Source: Bemisia tabaci
Taxonomy: Eukaryota; Arthropoda; Insecta; Hemiptera; Aleyrodidae
DNA length: 64,000 bases
Reading direction: 5' to 3'
Assembly (NCBI RefSeq): GCF_918797505.1
Contig: NC_092794.1
Span: 33,408,122-33,472,121 of the forward strand
The notes below the pieces were generated by a model. The model was given only the letters and a program-made list of their open reading frames with translations, did no database searches and had not been told where the DNA came from. A program made the translations under genes and the position numbers. Below are positions 12,055 through 23,133 of the stretch, in pieces. Within the stretch, counting starts at the first letter, position 1. The number at the start of each line of letters is the position of its first letter.

Positions 12055-12348
12055 TCCCTTATTGCAAAATGAAGAATCCGGGAAAGCTCATTTTGCAATT
12101 AAGAACTATAGATTGTTTTAGCATTGACTGCATAGGGGAGACGACCCTGGTGTCACTATTTTACACTAGAGGGTTAACCCCGACAGAGAAAACACCCCTT
12201 CCTCCCATCATACCAGGAAGGGGGGAGGTGCATTGTCTCTGCGGAAAGATATTCTACCAAAAACAGGGTGTACGAAAAATATGGATATCTACAGACATGC
12301 TATTATTTCGAGAATGGTGGCAAATACCTATTCACATGCAATTCGGAC
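12055..12348. repeat. Repeat family Y, left segment
   Basis: The stretch from TTATTGCAAAATGAAGAATCC to ATGCAATTCGGAC is matched in inverted orientation at about 60362-60650, including GGGGAGACGACCCTGGTGTC and CTCCCATCATACCAGGAAGG. It belongs to the repeat into which the LINE is inserted. Reading frames in it are not supported as genes. Confidence 0.75.
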
Positions 12349-12388
12349 ACAGTGATTTAAAAACCAAATTTTCTTTTCTACCCCTGCG

Positions 12389-14263
12389 ATGGCGGGGGTA
12401 GGTGAAAATAAAAGTGATCAATCGTCTTGCGATAAAGATGAGAACGATATTATTTGCGACAAAACCAAGGTAGATATAATTACTGAACTTTTAAATACAG
12501 ACTTAACCCCAGTTCTCAAAAGTGATGCACTGCATGATTCAGTTAAAGAATTTATGCAAAAATCACAAAATGCGGTGAGTGTTATATCTAAAGAAAACAA
12601 AGTGCTAATACAAGAAAAAGATGAACTTGCTGCACAACTAAAATCTTTTCTTGAGAAACAATCAGTTTATGAACAACAGAACCAAACATTAATCTCAAAC
12701 CTGCAGTCACAGATTAACGACCTAAAACAAGAAAAAACTCTCAATTCGGGCAGCTCCTCTAGCTCCGTTAATAAAAATGTGTCTTCTATTTCTAAAGATA
12801 TTTCTTCAATGAAAAATCTAACTAAACCTAACGTTAACCGTAAAAACTCAGGTCAAACTAAATTGACCCAATTTACATCTAAAAAGGACCAAGTGGCCAC
12901 ATCCAACCCGTCCACATCTTCTACCCAAACTCCCACTGGGAATAAATTCACACCTCTTCAAGATGAAGAGACAATGGAAACTCAAGACGACGCAGCAGAT
13001 CCGGACTCAGAAGATGCCTCACTTTCAGAAGACGCAAACTCTGATCCAGAATTCAGGTCAAAACGTCTCATTTATCGACAACAACGCAAGAAAAGGAAAC
13101 GCGGAAATTCACCACAGGATCCTTCAACTGCAAACAACGCACTCAATAATAAGGATAAGTCTATTGATAAGAACTCTACTAATAATTCTAATGTTAAGAT
13201 AGATAAGAAACCCCTTCCTCCTCCTCCACTTAAAGTTGTAGGCATTAAGGGATTTGAGAACCTCAAAAAAATTTTAAAATTAGCTTCTCCTAACGAAGAT
13301 TATAGTATAAGGTTTTTAAACAATGAAACTTGGAAGGTAAATCCATCCACAGATGAATCCTTTCGATTAATAACTGAACATTTGAATGCTGAAAAAGTGC
13401 AGTGGTATTCGCACTCAAACAAAAACATCAGAAACATAAAAGTTGTATGTAAAGGCTTACCTCCATCCATGCCTGAAGAGGAAATTATGCAAGACTTACT
13501 TGCAAAAAATTTCAAAATCAACTCGGTAGTCTGCATGCGCAAAAGAGTAGAAAAGCAAATAAAAAAACCAAAAGTCTTAGATTCCTCCGTTAAAAACTCA
13601 GAAGATAAAACAAATACCTTTGAAGATAATTCCAATGTTCCTAAAAAAACTATCAAGGAATACGAGTTGGTCAAAATTCCGATTCACCAACTCGATTTTG
13701 ACCATACCGATTCAATTGAAAATATATTTAACATCAAAGCAATTGCCCACACAATTGTTAAAATTGAGCAAATTAAAACAGATCCCACCTTGGTGCCTCA
13801 GTGCAAACGCTGTTGTGGTTTTGCGCATACAGCAAATTACTGTGCTAAGACACCAAGATGCGTCAAATGTGCTGGAAAACATTTTTCACATGAATGTGTT
13901 TTCCAGGGCAAGATCATTAACCCCAAATGTGCTAACTGCGGTGCTGTAGGTCACCCGGCCAGCTACAGGGGCTGTCCTTTCGCCAAGGAATTCCAAATGG
14001 CGAGAAAACAACAACTCAAACGAAAGAAAAACCCGGAAAATAATGAGAAAAACTTTCCCCAAATGGGTAAAAAAAATAAAACAACAAACGTAGCTAAGCC
14101 AAAGCCATTAGAAAAGTCTTTTGCGCAAGCAGTTAAAAATGATGAGTCAAACTCCAATCAATCTGATATTATCAGCACGCTTCTAAAAACCATCGAAGTA
14201 CTCAATGTGCAAATTCAATTGTTGAACGAAAAAATTAGCCGCTTAGAAGCCCGAGCTAAATAA
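12389..14263 (+). CDS. LINE ORF1: gag-like nucleic-acid-binding protein
   Basis: An intact 624-residue frame. The N-terminal third is charged and coiled-coil-like (about residues 55-115), followed by a low-complexity Ser/Thr/Asn region with acidic patches. Near the C terminus (about 475-535) are cysteine-histidine knuckles: CKRCCGFAHTANYC, CVKCAGKHFSHEC and CANCGAVGHPASYRGC. In this class of elements the protein binds element RNA and helps form the ribonucleoprotein. A final short coiled coil (TIEVLNVQIQLLNEKISRL) ends the protein. The start is the first ATG after the 5' junction, and the stop lies 26 bases before the ORF2 ATG. Confidence 0.88.
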   Translation: MAGVGENKSDQSSCDKDENDIICDKTKVDIITELLNTDLTPVLKSDALHDSVKEFMQKSQNAVSVISKENKVLIQEKDELAAQLKSFLEKQSVYEQQNQTLISNLQSQINDLKQEKTLNSGSSSSSVNKNVSSISKDISSMKNLTKPNVNRKNSGQTKLTQFTSKKDQVATSNPSTSSTQTPTGNKFTPLQDEETMETQDDAADPDSEDASLSEDANSDPEFRSKRLIYRQQRKKRKRGNSPQDPSTANNALNNKDKSIDKNSTNNSNVKIDKKPLPPPPLKVVGIKGFENLKKILKLASPNEDYSIRFLNNETWKVNPSTDESFRLITEHLNAEKVQWYSHSNKNIRNIKVVCKGLPPSMPEEEIMQDLLAKNFKINSVVCMRKRVEKQIKKPKVLDSSVKNSEDKTNTFEDNSNVPKKTIKEYELVKIPIHQLDFDHTDSIENIFNIKAIAHTIVKIEQIKTDPTLVPQCKRCCGFAHTANYCAKTPRCVKCAGKHFSHECVFQGKIINPKCANCGAVGHPASYRGCPFAKEFQMARKQQLKRKKNPENNEKNFPQMGKKNKTTNVAKPKPLEKSFAQAVKNDESNSNQSDIISTLLKTIEVLNVQIQLLNEKISRLEARAK

Positions 14264-14289
14264 ATGATTCATCTTTTCTTTGTATTTTT

Positions 14290-17209
14290 ATGTGTAATAT
14301 TGTTAGTGAAAATGTCTATTTGTCTTTTCCAAATAATGATGACTGTCCTTTTTTCGTGCAGGATGACGCAGTCATTAATTACGATGATGTAGTGCAGCTT
14401 CCACACACGAAATCTGATAGAAACCTGAAGTCTTTAAATTTTATGGCTTGGAACTGCGGTGGGCTGACACGGGTGAAGGCCGAGCAATTCAATGTCACGC
14501 TAAGAGATTTCAATGTGGACGTAGCCCTTCTGTCGGAGACCTGGTTCACAAGAAACGACTACAAGAGGTATTTTGTGGGGTATAGAATGTACAACGCTCT
14601 ACACCCTGCCAATAAACATAGAGGTGGATCCTCAATTCTAATAAAAGAAAATTTAAAACACAATTTAATTAAACTTATAGAAACACCAGCATTTCAAAGC
14701 GCGGTGATTAGATTAGAGACAGAGATTGGAGAGTTTAACTTGGCTTCACTCTATACCCCACCTCGAAATACTCTCTCACCTGATGATTATTCCAACTTTT
14801 TTGATGAACTGGGTCCCACTTTTATGGTAGCCGGAGATTGGAACGCAAAGGACCCTACATGGGGTTCCAGAATAACTAACCCAAAAGGAAAATCCCTTCT
14901 GGAAGCAGTAAATTTAACAGGTGGAAGTTTTGTCACTCCAGGGAAACCTACGAACTTCCCATATGATCCTAAACACAATCCGGATCTAATTGATTTCTTT
15001 GTATATAAAAATTTAAATTTAATAGATAAAACAACTTGTGACATATTACCCCCTCCTTTACAGGGTCATGCAAAAGTAATCATGTCCATATTTACAAATC
15101 CAGTCTTGGTTGACAGACCCCCAACTATCTGTTCAAAAAAGACAGACTGGGATAAGTTTCGGCAAGACTTTGATAACCTTATTGTTAACAGCGTTACAAT
15201 CTCCTCTCCTGTGGATATTGACAGAGAGACTGAACTGTTAGTGGAACAAATTCAAAAATGTGCGAGAAATAATACCCCTACGGCAACTAATAACTCTCGT
15301 CCTTACACAATTCCAAAAGAATTATTAAATTTAATTCGAACAAAACGGAAAGCTCACAGAGTTGCAGCAAATACTAAAACCCCTACTGATAAAAGTCACT
15401 ACAACCGTCTTAACAAAATAGTTAAGAAACGCACACAAGATTTTCTTAACAAAAAATTTGAAAATTTCATTGAATCACTCTCACCAATAAAAGACAAAAA
15501 TTACTCTTTATGGGCAGCTACAAGATATCTGAAAAAACCTAAACAATTAAAATTTCCAATCAGAAAAGCAAATGGTTCTTGGGCCATTTCAGATATAGAA
15601 AAGGCTGAAGTTTTGGCCGATCATTTTGAGGCAGCTTTTAAGCCTCACAATGACATCGAAACAGATTCATCTTTATCAGATTCGGAGGGAGCTTCCACTG
15701 ACAGTTCGGTCTCAGAAACACAAAATCAGGGGGAGGCGTCAGCATTGAAACCTCGTAAAAAAGTCAGAAAGATTCCACCAGTTAAAATTAAGACCATTTC
15801 TCCTTCAGAGCTCTCCAAGGAAATTAAAGGAAAGATCAAAATTAAGAAAGCTCCAGGCTTCGACAAAATCTCAGGTTTAATCTTGAAAAATTTACCCAAA
15901 AAAGCATTAATGAAACTAGTTGCTATTTTCAACGCAGTTTTTCGCTGTAAATACATTCCAGCACAATGGAAAATCGCTGAAATCTTTGTTCTACTGAAGC
16001 CTGATAAACCACCAGCAGAAGCAGCTTCCTATAGACCTATCTCGCTCTTACCGGTCATAGGGAAATTATTCGAAAGACTATACATCAAACGTTTAAATGA
16101 AATAGTAAAACATAAAAACTTAATTATTGACGCTCAATTTGGGTTTAGAGCCCAGCACTCTACTGTGGACCAGCTTCACAGAGTAACAAAATTCATAGAA
16201 GATGCTCTCGAAAAAGGAGAATACTGTGTGGCAGTCTTTCTTGACGTAGCACAGGCATTTGATCGTGTTTGGCACGAGCGTTTGGTTGATAAGCTCTATA
16301 AAATGCTCCCTTGCAACCATGTGGAGCTCCTAGCATCTTTTCTTACGGATAGACATTTTCGTGTCCGATATGAAAATGCTGTCTCCAGCATAAGACCTAT
16401 AGGTAAGGGCTGGAGTTCCGCAGGGTTCTTGTCTTTCTCCTCTTCTATACTCTCTCTTCACCACGGACATCCCACAGTCTGGGAAGGGGGGAAAGTTGGG
16501 CATTTATGCAGACGATACTCTCGTGCTAACATCGTCTCGAAGTTACAGGGAGGCACGTTTTAACGCTCAATCTCATTTAAACAAAATAGATAAATGGACA
16601 AAAAAAGACAAAACCAAACTAAATGCGTCTAAATCGGTTGAGGTTGTTTTCACTAATAGACCATTTACCCATATTCCCCTACTTTTAGGAGAAGTTAAAA
16701 TCCCAAACGATAACATCGCAAAATATCTTGGCCTCCACCTGGATTCCAGGCTCAGATGGGGCGCTCACATTAAAAAAAAGGTCGCTCAACTGCGACTAAA
16801 GTTCTCTAATATGCAGTGGCTCTTGGGGCGCAAATCTCGACTTTCCCTACAACTAAAGTTGCTTCTCTACAAGTCAATGTTGAGGCCGGTTTGGAGTTAT
16901 GGTTGCCAATTGTGGGGTTGTGCAGCCAAGTCAAATTTAGATAAGATCGAAATCATTCAGATGAAGATTCTAAGAAGTATTGCTAAAGCTCGGTGGTATG
17001 AGAGGAATGCAGATATTCGCGCTGACCTCAATATTGACTCTGTAGAGAACTACATCACCAAGATGTACTCTGCGTATGAGATGAGACTACATCGTCACCC
17101 CAACCAAGAAGCGCTTGCGCTGTTGGAATGGGACCGATGTAATCGCAGGTTGAAAAGACGTAAGCCCTATGAGCTTGGAATTCAGGGCTTTTCAAAATTT
17201 TTCCCATAA
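14290..17209 (+). pseudogene. LINE ORF2: endonuclease and reverse transcriptase, one frameshift
   Basis: The N-terminal apurinic-like endonuclease domain shows FMAWNCGGL, LLSETWF, GGSSILIK and the VAGDWNAKDPTWGS catalytic block, then DLIDFF. The reverse transcriptase follows, with YRPISLLPVIGKLFERL, FGFRAQHSTVDQLHR and FLDVAQAFDRVWH. The frame is lost at about 16411, where one extra T lies before the GVPQGS-type motif. The second frame resumes at once and carries the YADDTLVL active site and the thumb (KYLGLHLDSRLRWGAHI). It ends at 17207-17209 after a C-terminal segment. In life the protein nicks the target and reverse-transcribes the element RNA at the nick. This copy would yield a truncated product lacking the YADD aspartates. 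Confidence 0.88.
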
Positions 17210-17552
17210 TACTAGTGTGCCTCCCCGTATCTTCGGATGGATCAGAGGTGCTTAGGTCTTCGGCCGGTGTCGGTCGACCGTAGTCTTCAATAAAACAAAG
17301 ACAAAAACAAAGTTAAGACAAAAAGGCATTTTTATTTTAGGAGTAATTATGTTTTTAGAGCTCCTCAATATTCAGAGGTAGTATGATATTTTTATGTTAA
17401 AACTTTGAAAATTTATAAGATAAAATGTTTATATATTATAATTAAGTTATACTTATAGATTAATTAAGCTTTAAAAGACATCTATGTATGTCTATTAGCG
17501 ACCTTTGTACAAGTTTAATTCGTGCAAATAAAAAAAAAAAAAAAAAAAAAAA
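17210..17552 (+). other. LINE 3' UTR and poly(A) tail
   Basis: An AT-rich untranslated stretch follows the ORF2 stop and ends in a tail of at least 22 A residues before the target duplication. It contains AATAAAAC-type words near 17289. No further frame is present. Confidence 0.7.
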
Positions 17553-17632
17553 ATGCAATTCGGACGGGAGGATTTATAGATTTGATTGACATGAATCGAT
17601 CGGAAAATGAAAGTGTGAATCGATCGACAAAT

Positions 17633-18133
17633 GGAGATGTTGCATGTGTGAGGAATTTGCGATTTGACTGTTGATTCTTATGTAAAAGTTCGCGAGAAAC
17701 ACGATGGTGCCACTGGTTTTCTCTGAAATCGACTCTCAAACTCAAAAAAAGCTCTCAAGTTGAGTCCAAAATGGAGGGGATATCCCACCCTACCCTGAGA
17801 GTCCACGTCTACATCAAGACAAACTCCCTATGCAAAGATAGGGAGCAAATACAAAGCAGGGTTGCCGTGTTTTCAGTTTTGGAGTCCCCAAATAAAGTGG
17901 CAGCCCTGTCAATGTATTTGCTCCCTATCTTTGCATGGAGAGTTTGTCATGATGTAGACGTGGACTCTCAGGGTAGGGTGAGATATCCCCTCCATTTTGG
18001 CCTCAACTTGAGAGCTTTTTTTGAGCTTGGGAGTTGATTTCAGAGAAAACCAGTGGCACTATCGTGTTTCTCGCGAACTTTTACATAGAAATCAACAGTT
18101 AAATCGCAAATTCCTCACACATGCAACATCTCC
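17633..18133. mobile_element. Foldback element (501 bp) inserted in Y
   Basis: Two arms of about 230 bp are inverted copies of each other, from GGAGATGTTGCATGTGTGAGG on the left to its complement on the right, with a short centre near 17865-17890. The inverted Y copy near 60275 lacks it, which fixes the boundaries. An AT dinucleotide flanks both sides, consistent with a 2-bp target duplication. There is no ORF beyond chance frames. Confidence 0.85.
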
Positions 18134-18599
18134 ATTATTGAAAAACCGGTGTCATGAATCCGACATGACCGACATGAATCGATCGAAAAGTTAGGAACGT
18201 GAACCGATTGACGTGATTCGATCGGCACTAATTCGATTGACGACCGTGAATTGGACGCAGTTAAACAGAAAGGAACCAAGCTACATCGGGATCGAACCGA
18301 GAAAAAGAGGTATAAAGTTCGGCTCCTGCATAAGACTCAATGTAAAAGATAAACTTCAAGTTCAATTTCTACAAAATTTGCTCCAACAAAAACTTTGAAT
18401 TTTTGGTGATGGACAGTAGAGCAGTGGTTGAGTTCAAAACCACTCATAACTAAATTTTTTCCAAAATGTGGGTTGGTTCCTTTCTGCTTAACTCAGTCCA
18501 ATTAATCAAAAGCCTGCGAATCGATCGACAAATCTGTGCATCGATTGACAACCCCATGAGTCGTTCGAAAAATCTGTGAATTGATCGATAAACCCGTGA

Positions 18600-19330
18600 A
18601 TCGGTAAGAAACCCGTGAATCGTGAAATTTTGAAAATTCGAAAATCCAAGATTAGGGATGTGGCCCAAAATGCTAGGTATCTCGGCTCCTGATCAATCGA
18701 TCTTGCTGACTTTCGGTAAATTGTGGTATTTTTGGACGAGAAACTAGAATATCTAGTCAAATTTTAAAAACTTGAAAATCCAAGATGGCGGACGTCGCCT
18801 AAAATGCTATCTCGGCTCCTGTTCGATCGATCTCGCTGACATATGGTACCAGGCGGTATTTTTTAGTGAGAAACTAGAGTTTCTTGTCAAATTTTAAAAA
18901 TTTGAAAATCCAAGATGGCGGATGTGGCCTAAAATGCTATCGTGGCTCCTGTTCGATCGATCTCGCTGATTTTTGGCACCAGGTGGTAATTTTGGACGAG
19001 AAACTAGAATGTCTAGTCAAATTTTAAAAATTTGAAAATACAAAATGGCGGATGTGGCCTAAAATACGATCTTGGCTCCTGCTCGATCGATCTCGCTGAT
19101 TTTTGGTACAAGGACGTATTTTTGGACGGAAAACTCGAATTTTTGGTCAAATTTTGAAAATTCGAGAATCCAAGATAGTGGATGTGGCTTAAAATGCTAT
19201 CCCGGCTCGCGCTCGATCTATCGTGGTGAATCTTGGTACCAGGGAGTATCTAGAGACGGGAAACTCGAATTTTTGGTCTAATCTAAAAAATTCGAAAATC
19301 CAAGATGGTGGATGTGGCCGAAAATGACCT
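18600..19330. repeat. ~130-bp satellite array, about six units
   Basis: CCAAGATGGCGG-type landmarks recur at 18646, 18780, 18910, 19040, 19170 and 19300, so the period is 130 bp (the first is 134). Each unit contains CGGCTCCTG, GATCGATCTCGCTGA and GAGAAACTAGA-like blocks. Inverted units recur at 19545-19760 and 59750-60010. Confidence 0.85.
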
Positions 19331-19962
19331 TACTCAGGGGATCTTCCATTCCTCGGAGACACGCGTTTAAAGGGGAGCTCGAAGACGCAACCTCAAACTT
19401 GTTTTTCGTGGATTGAAATTCGGAAAATATCGGCGAAAATTCTTGTGGCTTATGAGGAGTAAATACTTCAAAAAATGCAAAAATCAAAAATTACTGAACA
19501 AACTCATCGTCAAAATTTAAAAAAAATTCAAATTTTCGAAAATCGGCTAGGAATTTGAGTTTCCTGTCCAAAAATATCCCCTCGAACCAACAATTAGGAA
19601 GATCGATCTAACAAGAGCCGAGATAGCATTTTAGGCCTCATCCGGCATCTTGGATTTTCGAATTTTCAAAATTTGACCAGAAATTCGAGTTTCCCGTCGA
19701 AAAATACCCTCAGGTACCAATAATCAGGAAGATCGATCGAACAGGAGCCGAGAGTGCCGAGTCTTTTGTCGTCCTGCCTATAGTTCCGAATTGTAAAATG
19801 GGAAATCCGAGTTTCGCATTATGCAATAGGCACCCATAGTATAGGTCCCAATTGCAAAATGAACCTCGCGTGTTCCTGCGGCGGCAAATTTTTGCGGGAG
19901 TGCTGAAGCGGGATAAAAATCGTTTCAATAGTAAGTGAATACCCTCCTGATACGGAATTCAT

Positions 19963-19969
<7 letters not shown>

Positions 19970-20009
<40 letters not shown>
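19970..20009. repeat. Poly(A) tract of about 38 bases
   Basis: A long A homopolymer follows ATTCATCAT. It could mark the end of a plus-strand retroposed copy, but no clear upstream body or target duplication was found. Confidence 0.5.
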
Positions 20010-20011
<2 letters not shown>

Positions 20012-20059
20012 GAAAATTGACCCTAGTTCCTTATTGCATAAAGCTGTCCATTTGCCCCC

Positions 20060-20405
20060 CCCCCCATGTAGCACAGTGCAACGAAATTAATTAAATTAAA
20101 TTGCAATTTGATTTCAATCCCATTGTAATTCTTTTACTATTACATTGCAATATTTTTACATAATTTAGTCGATTTATGCCGATTTTAAACAGTCAACAAA
20201 ATGAACTCCATGCGTCAGATAGATACGCAACATACAATGCAATGAAAAATAACAAGTTGGTTATTTCAATTTTATTGCAATAAGTTTCAATGAATGGGGC
20301 CCCTGCAAATAGGAGGTAGGCAACATAAACAAAACTCACAATCAGTGAAATTGCAATATCTTTACAATGTAACTGCTACCTATCGCAATCTGGGCCACTT
20401 GGGCC
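20060..20405. repeat. Possible small TIR element rich in ATTGCAAT
   Basis: ATTGCAAT-like words cluster near both ends (20095-20150 and 20260-20370), and the edges are loosely inverted (GTAGCACAGTGCAACGA against the complement of TATCGCAATCTGGGCCAC). This resembles the design of better-defined elements in the window, but the termini are degenerate and no target duplication is certain. Confidence 0.35.
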
Positions 20406-21649
20406 GCTTTGGAGGGTCGTGTGCAAGTCCTTGAACTGTCGTAGATATTTAATGGAAATTCTGTTAAAATGGAAGAGACATAAGTCGCAGGTAGCGTTGT
20501 TTTTCCTGTTGACACTTAAGAGGATAAGAAAAGTAATTTCTGAAGCTCCAAAACTTGATCCTAGAAAACATTAGGGTTCAGCGAAATTACCTCGATGCGA
20601 CCAATCACGGTAGTTCAAAGAAGCAAACCTTGCAAGCAATTTGCAGGTTTGTTGCATTTGATTTTTAAAGTAAAAGGGAATAGAACAACGTCACTGATTA
20701 GGATAAATTTGTCATACATCCATGATGATGCCCTGCTGGCAACACTTTTCAAATAGCAGAAAATTGCAAAAAGCACAAAAAGTTCAAGCGAAATAAGTTA
20801 AGTAGTATGAATATGGCGACTTTGCCAGGTAAAAAATCCAACAGCGTTGCACGATGGTGCAGAAAAATACGAATTAAATTACAGTGTTGTATAGGGATTA
20901 TTGTTCAATATGGCAACGCTGTAAGGAAGAAAGTATTGCATGTTGCCCCTTCAATAATCGGGTTATGCAATCGTGTAATATAGCCCCTTCAATCTGCGGT
21001 TTATGCAATTGTGTATTTTTCAAGATGGCGCAGCAGCGTTGCCGGACGGTGCACATAAAAAAATGATTTATTTATTGGTGAAATTTTGCAGCATCGCATT
21101 TTACAGTGTTGCCAGATGGGGCGAGAAATTAGTTAATTTTTTGATACAGTGTTGCCAGATTGTGCAAAAAATTCGGATTTTCCGACTTGTAAAAAATTTT
21201 GGTTTCGGAAGACCGTATCTTGCCATATGGGTCGGTATTGGATACTGTAGATTAGGGTCTGATTCGGTAAAATTGAAAATTTTTCGGAAAATCACCGTCC
21301 TCCGATCCGCCGCGGTTCGATGCGATTCTTTTCTATTATCGAAGATCGGAAAACTGTACGGACCGAATTTCGATACGAGTTTTGGTTTTTGAGATTTCGG
21401 ACTTGTAAAATTTTCGGCTTCGAAAGACCGTATCTTACATTATGGGCCTGGTATCGGAGACTGGAGATTAGGGTCTGATTCGGTAATTTTAATTTTTTAG
21501 TAGTGTGCGCTTGGAAATGCGTACGGGAACCTTGTGTTTTGCGATGAGCGACTGGGATTGGGTATTGCAATATTCAGTTTGATGAATCAAAAAATTTTAT
21601 TATTTTTTTTGTTGGATATTTACAGTTAAAGTTACAGTTTAAAACAGTT

Positions 21650-21825
21650 CGCGTTTAGAAAACGCAAACGCGTTCAGAAAACGCAAACGCGTTCAGAAAA
21701 CGCAAACGCGTTCAGAAAACGCAAACGCGTTCAGAAAACGCAAACGCGTTCAGAAAACGCAAACGCAAACGCGTTTAGAAAACGTACACGTTCAGAAAAC
21801 GTGCGCGTTCTAAAAACGTGAGGGT
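21650..21825. repeat. 19-bp tandem array in left Polinton TIR
   Basis: About eight units of GTTCAGAAAACGCAAACGC and variants run head to tail. The right TIR (31057-31150) holds a more diverged inverted set (AACGCGTACGTTTTCTG-like). Arrays at this place flank the membrane-protein gene on its downstream side. Confidence 0.85.
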
Positions 21826-21827
21826 TG

Positions 21828-22164
21828 TCAACCACAAACATCGATTCCTTCTCCTTCTCCGAACTTTAAATCAACACTTATATCATCGACTTTCCGATTG
21901 TTATTTTTCCGGGCCATCCTGATGAAACGGAACTTGCAGTCGGATGATATGTACTTAGGGTACAGGTACGGAGCGGAGCAAATAAGCGCCAGTAAACTCA
22001 AGATGAATAGAAGAACGTCCGTCAAGGTAGAGGGTGCGCATTTGATTTCCGGACAGACCGGGCACATTGTGATGTTTGCTTCGGATGAGTTTTCCGCCAC
22101 CGTTGTGGAATTCACTCCAACAACAGCAATGATGATGGTGATGAAAATATATTATCAATCATGA
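21828..22164 (-). pseudogene. Polinton small membrane protein, left copy (frameshifted N terminus)
   Basis: The frame from about 22115 encodes NSTTVAENSSEANIT with several N-glycosylation sequons, a C-x-VCPEIKC segment and one strong hydrophobic helix (LTDVLLFILSLLALICSAPY). A basic cytoplasmic-type tail follows. The ATG at 22164 that matches the right copy is separated from this body by a frameshift, so the signal peptide is out of frame. The product in the intact relative would be a small type I membrane protein. A TATAAATA box lies about 45 bases upstream. Confidence 0.65.
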
Positions 22165-22206
22165 TTTTTTTCCTTGCGATACTAATTGTAAGAAGAGAAT
22201 GCATAC

Positions 22207-22214
22207 TATTTATA
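22207..22214 (-). promoter_or_regulatory. TATA box for left membrane-protein copy
   Basis: TATAAATA on the minus strand lies 43 bases before the ATG at 22164. The right-arm counterpart reads TTTAAATAG, overlapping the integrase stop codon. Confidence 0.5.
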
Positions 22215-22608
22215 CGAAATCTTTACTATAGAGAGCCGCTCTCCTCTCTCTGGCATATAATACTATGCGAATCGCACTCAAAAGTCTGCATATCTTCCAG
22301 TCCCGTTCGTCTACTTTCTTGTACCCCTGCTTTAAGAAGTACATTATTTCATGCTCGTCTGCGACACGTTCTAGGAGATGGCAAAATCTTTCCGTTATCT
22401 CAACTAACCCATAACACCCGACGGGATCGGAAGTGTCTATTGAGCTGAGTTTAAGATGGTGGAACAACTTGTCAGGAAAAAGGAGTCTGGCAAACTTGTT
22501 CAAAAGCTCTGCTCGTATTCCTGGAATCTTGAAAAAGAGAGCCTCATATACCGTGTCCAAGGTGTTCATCGCTCTAATCGATTGGGATTTGAGGGTTGGA
22601 GCGTCCAT
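22210..22608 (-). CDS. Polinton-encoded 132-residue protein, function unknown
   Basis: An intact frame opens at an ATG with a TATA box about 50 bases upstream. The protein is mostly helical in character, with blocks such as VYEALFFKIPGIRAELLNKF and VEITERFCHLLERVADEHE and a basic C terminus (IVLYARERRAALYSK). It has no signal peptide, membrane helix or recognised motif. It is divergently oriented to the PolB gene across an 880-bp repeat-rich spacer, and its last codons reach the inner edge of the left TIR. Confidence 0.55.
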   Translation of the reverse strand: MDAPTLKSQSIRAMNTLDTVYEALFFKIPGIRAELLNKFARLLFPDKLFHHLKLSSIDTSDPVGCYGLVEITERFCHLLERVADEHEIMYFLKQGYKKVDERDWKICRLLSAIRIVLYARERRAALYSKDFV

Positions 22609-22656
22609 ACTTGACGAGTTCTTGTTTTGAAATGATCAATCACACTTTCTCGACAC

Positions 22657-22664
22657 TATTTATA
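22657..22664 (-). promoter_or_regulatory. TATA box for the 132-residue protein
   Basis: TATAAATA on the minus strand, 49 bases upstream of the ATG at 22608. It is the same octamer as the box before the left membrane-protein gene, which suggests a shared core promoter in this element. Confidence 0.5.
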
Positions 22665-22729
22665 CGTTCCCTGACTAGAATTGTTAATTTTTCCCACTTG
22701 TATGAAAGCGTAGTTTTATATTACTACTA

Positions 22730-23060
22730 CAAATTATGACTACACAGTTTGTCCGAGTGTAATCGAGTCTGGTGATTAGCAAATACTACTATATTTACTT
22801 TGATTTAAATTACGACGACACAGTTTGTCCGAGTGTAATCGAGTCTGGTGATTAGCAAATACTACTATATTCACTTTGATTTAAATTACGACGACACAGT
22901 TTGTCCGAGTGTAACCGAATCTGGTGATTAAGAAATACTTCTATATTAACTTTGATCTAAATCATGACTATACACTTTCTCCGAGTGTAACCGAGTTTGG
23001 TGGTGAACGAATACTACTACTATATTTACCCTGAGGTAAATTATGACTTTACAGTTTCTT
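22730..23060. repeat. ~76-bp tandem repeats in the Polinton spacer
   Basis: Four to five units marked by ACACAGTTTGTCCGAGTGTAA begin at about 22742, 22818, 22893 and 22970, with increasing divergence to the right. They lie between the divergent 132-residue gene and PolB. Confidence 0.82.
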
Positions 23061-23133
23061 TTCACTCGGTTATGAAAAGTGTAAATTTGTCTCCGAGCGA
23101 AAGTTCATCGGTCTAGGTTTTGATGACATTAGA

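Larger units (their letters stand above)
12349..17552 (+). mobile_element. Near-intact non-LTR retrotransposon, Jockey-like
   Basis: A 5.2-kb element has a 40-base 5' leader, two long ORFs and a poly(A) tail (about 17530-17552). The exact 13-bp duplication ATGCAATTCGGAC flanks it at 12336-12348 and 17553-17565. The inverted Y copy near 60365 carries the uninterrupted target, which independently confirms the boundaries. The protein order (CCHC gag; endonuclease-reverse transcriptase) and the lack of LTRs indicate a LINE; the gag zinc knuckles and endonuclease style fit the Jockey clade. A single frameshift in ORF2 is the only lesion I see, so the insertion looks young. Confidence 0.92.
17566..19760. 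repeat. Repeat family Y, right segment with TCGATCGA words
   Basis: Continues family Y beyond the LINE. It is rich in TCGATCGA-type words (for example 17596-17630, 18178-18250, 18515-18605) and ends in a 130-bp tandem array and a TTCGAAAATC-rich tail. The inverted counterpart spans 59440-60362. No coding potential is supported. Confidence 0.7.
20828..22216. repeat. Polinton left terminal inverted repeat
   Basis: Its outer part (20828-21590) matches 32830-33594 in inverted orientation; examples are GCACGATGGTGCAGAAAAAT and GGTATTGCAATATTCAG. Its inner part carries an AACGCG tandem array and a membrane-protein gene copy, matching 30683-31165. The inner edge is at the conserved AAATAGTATGCATTCTCTTC. 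This arm has no X insertion, so it serves as the empty site for the right arm. Confidence 0.82.

Noticed and set aside
14787..16320. Minus-strand frames within the LINE
   Set aside because: Antisense shadows of ORF2.
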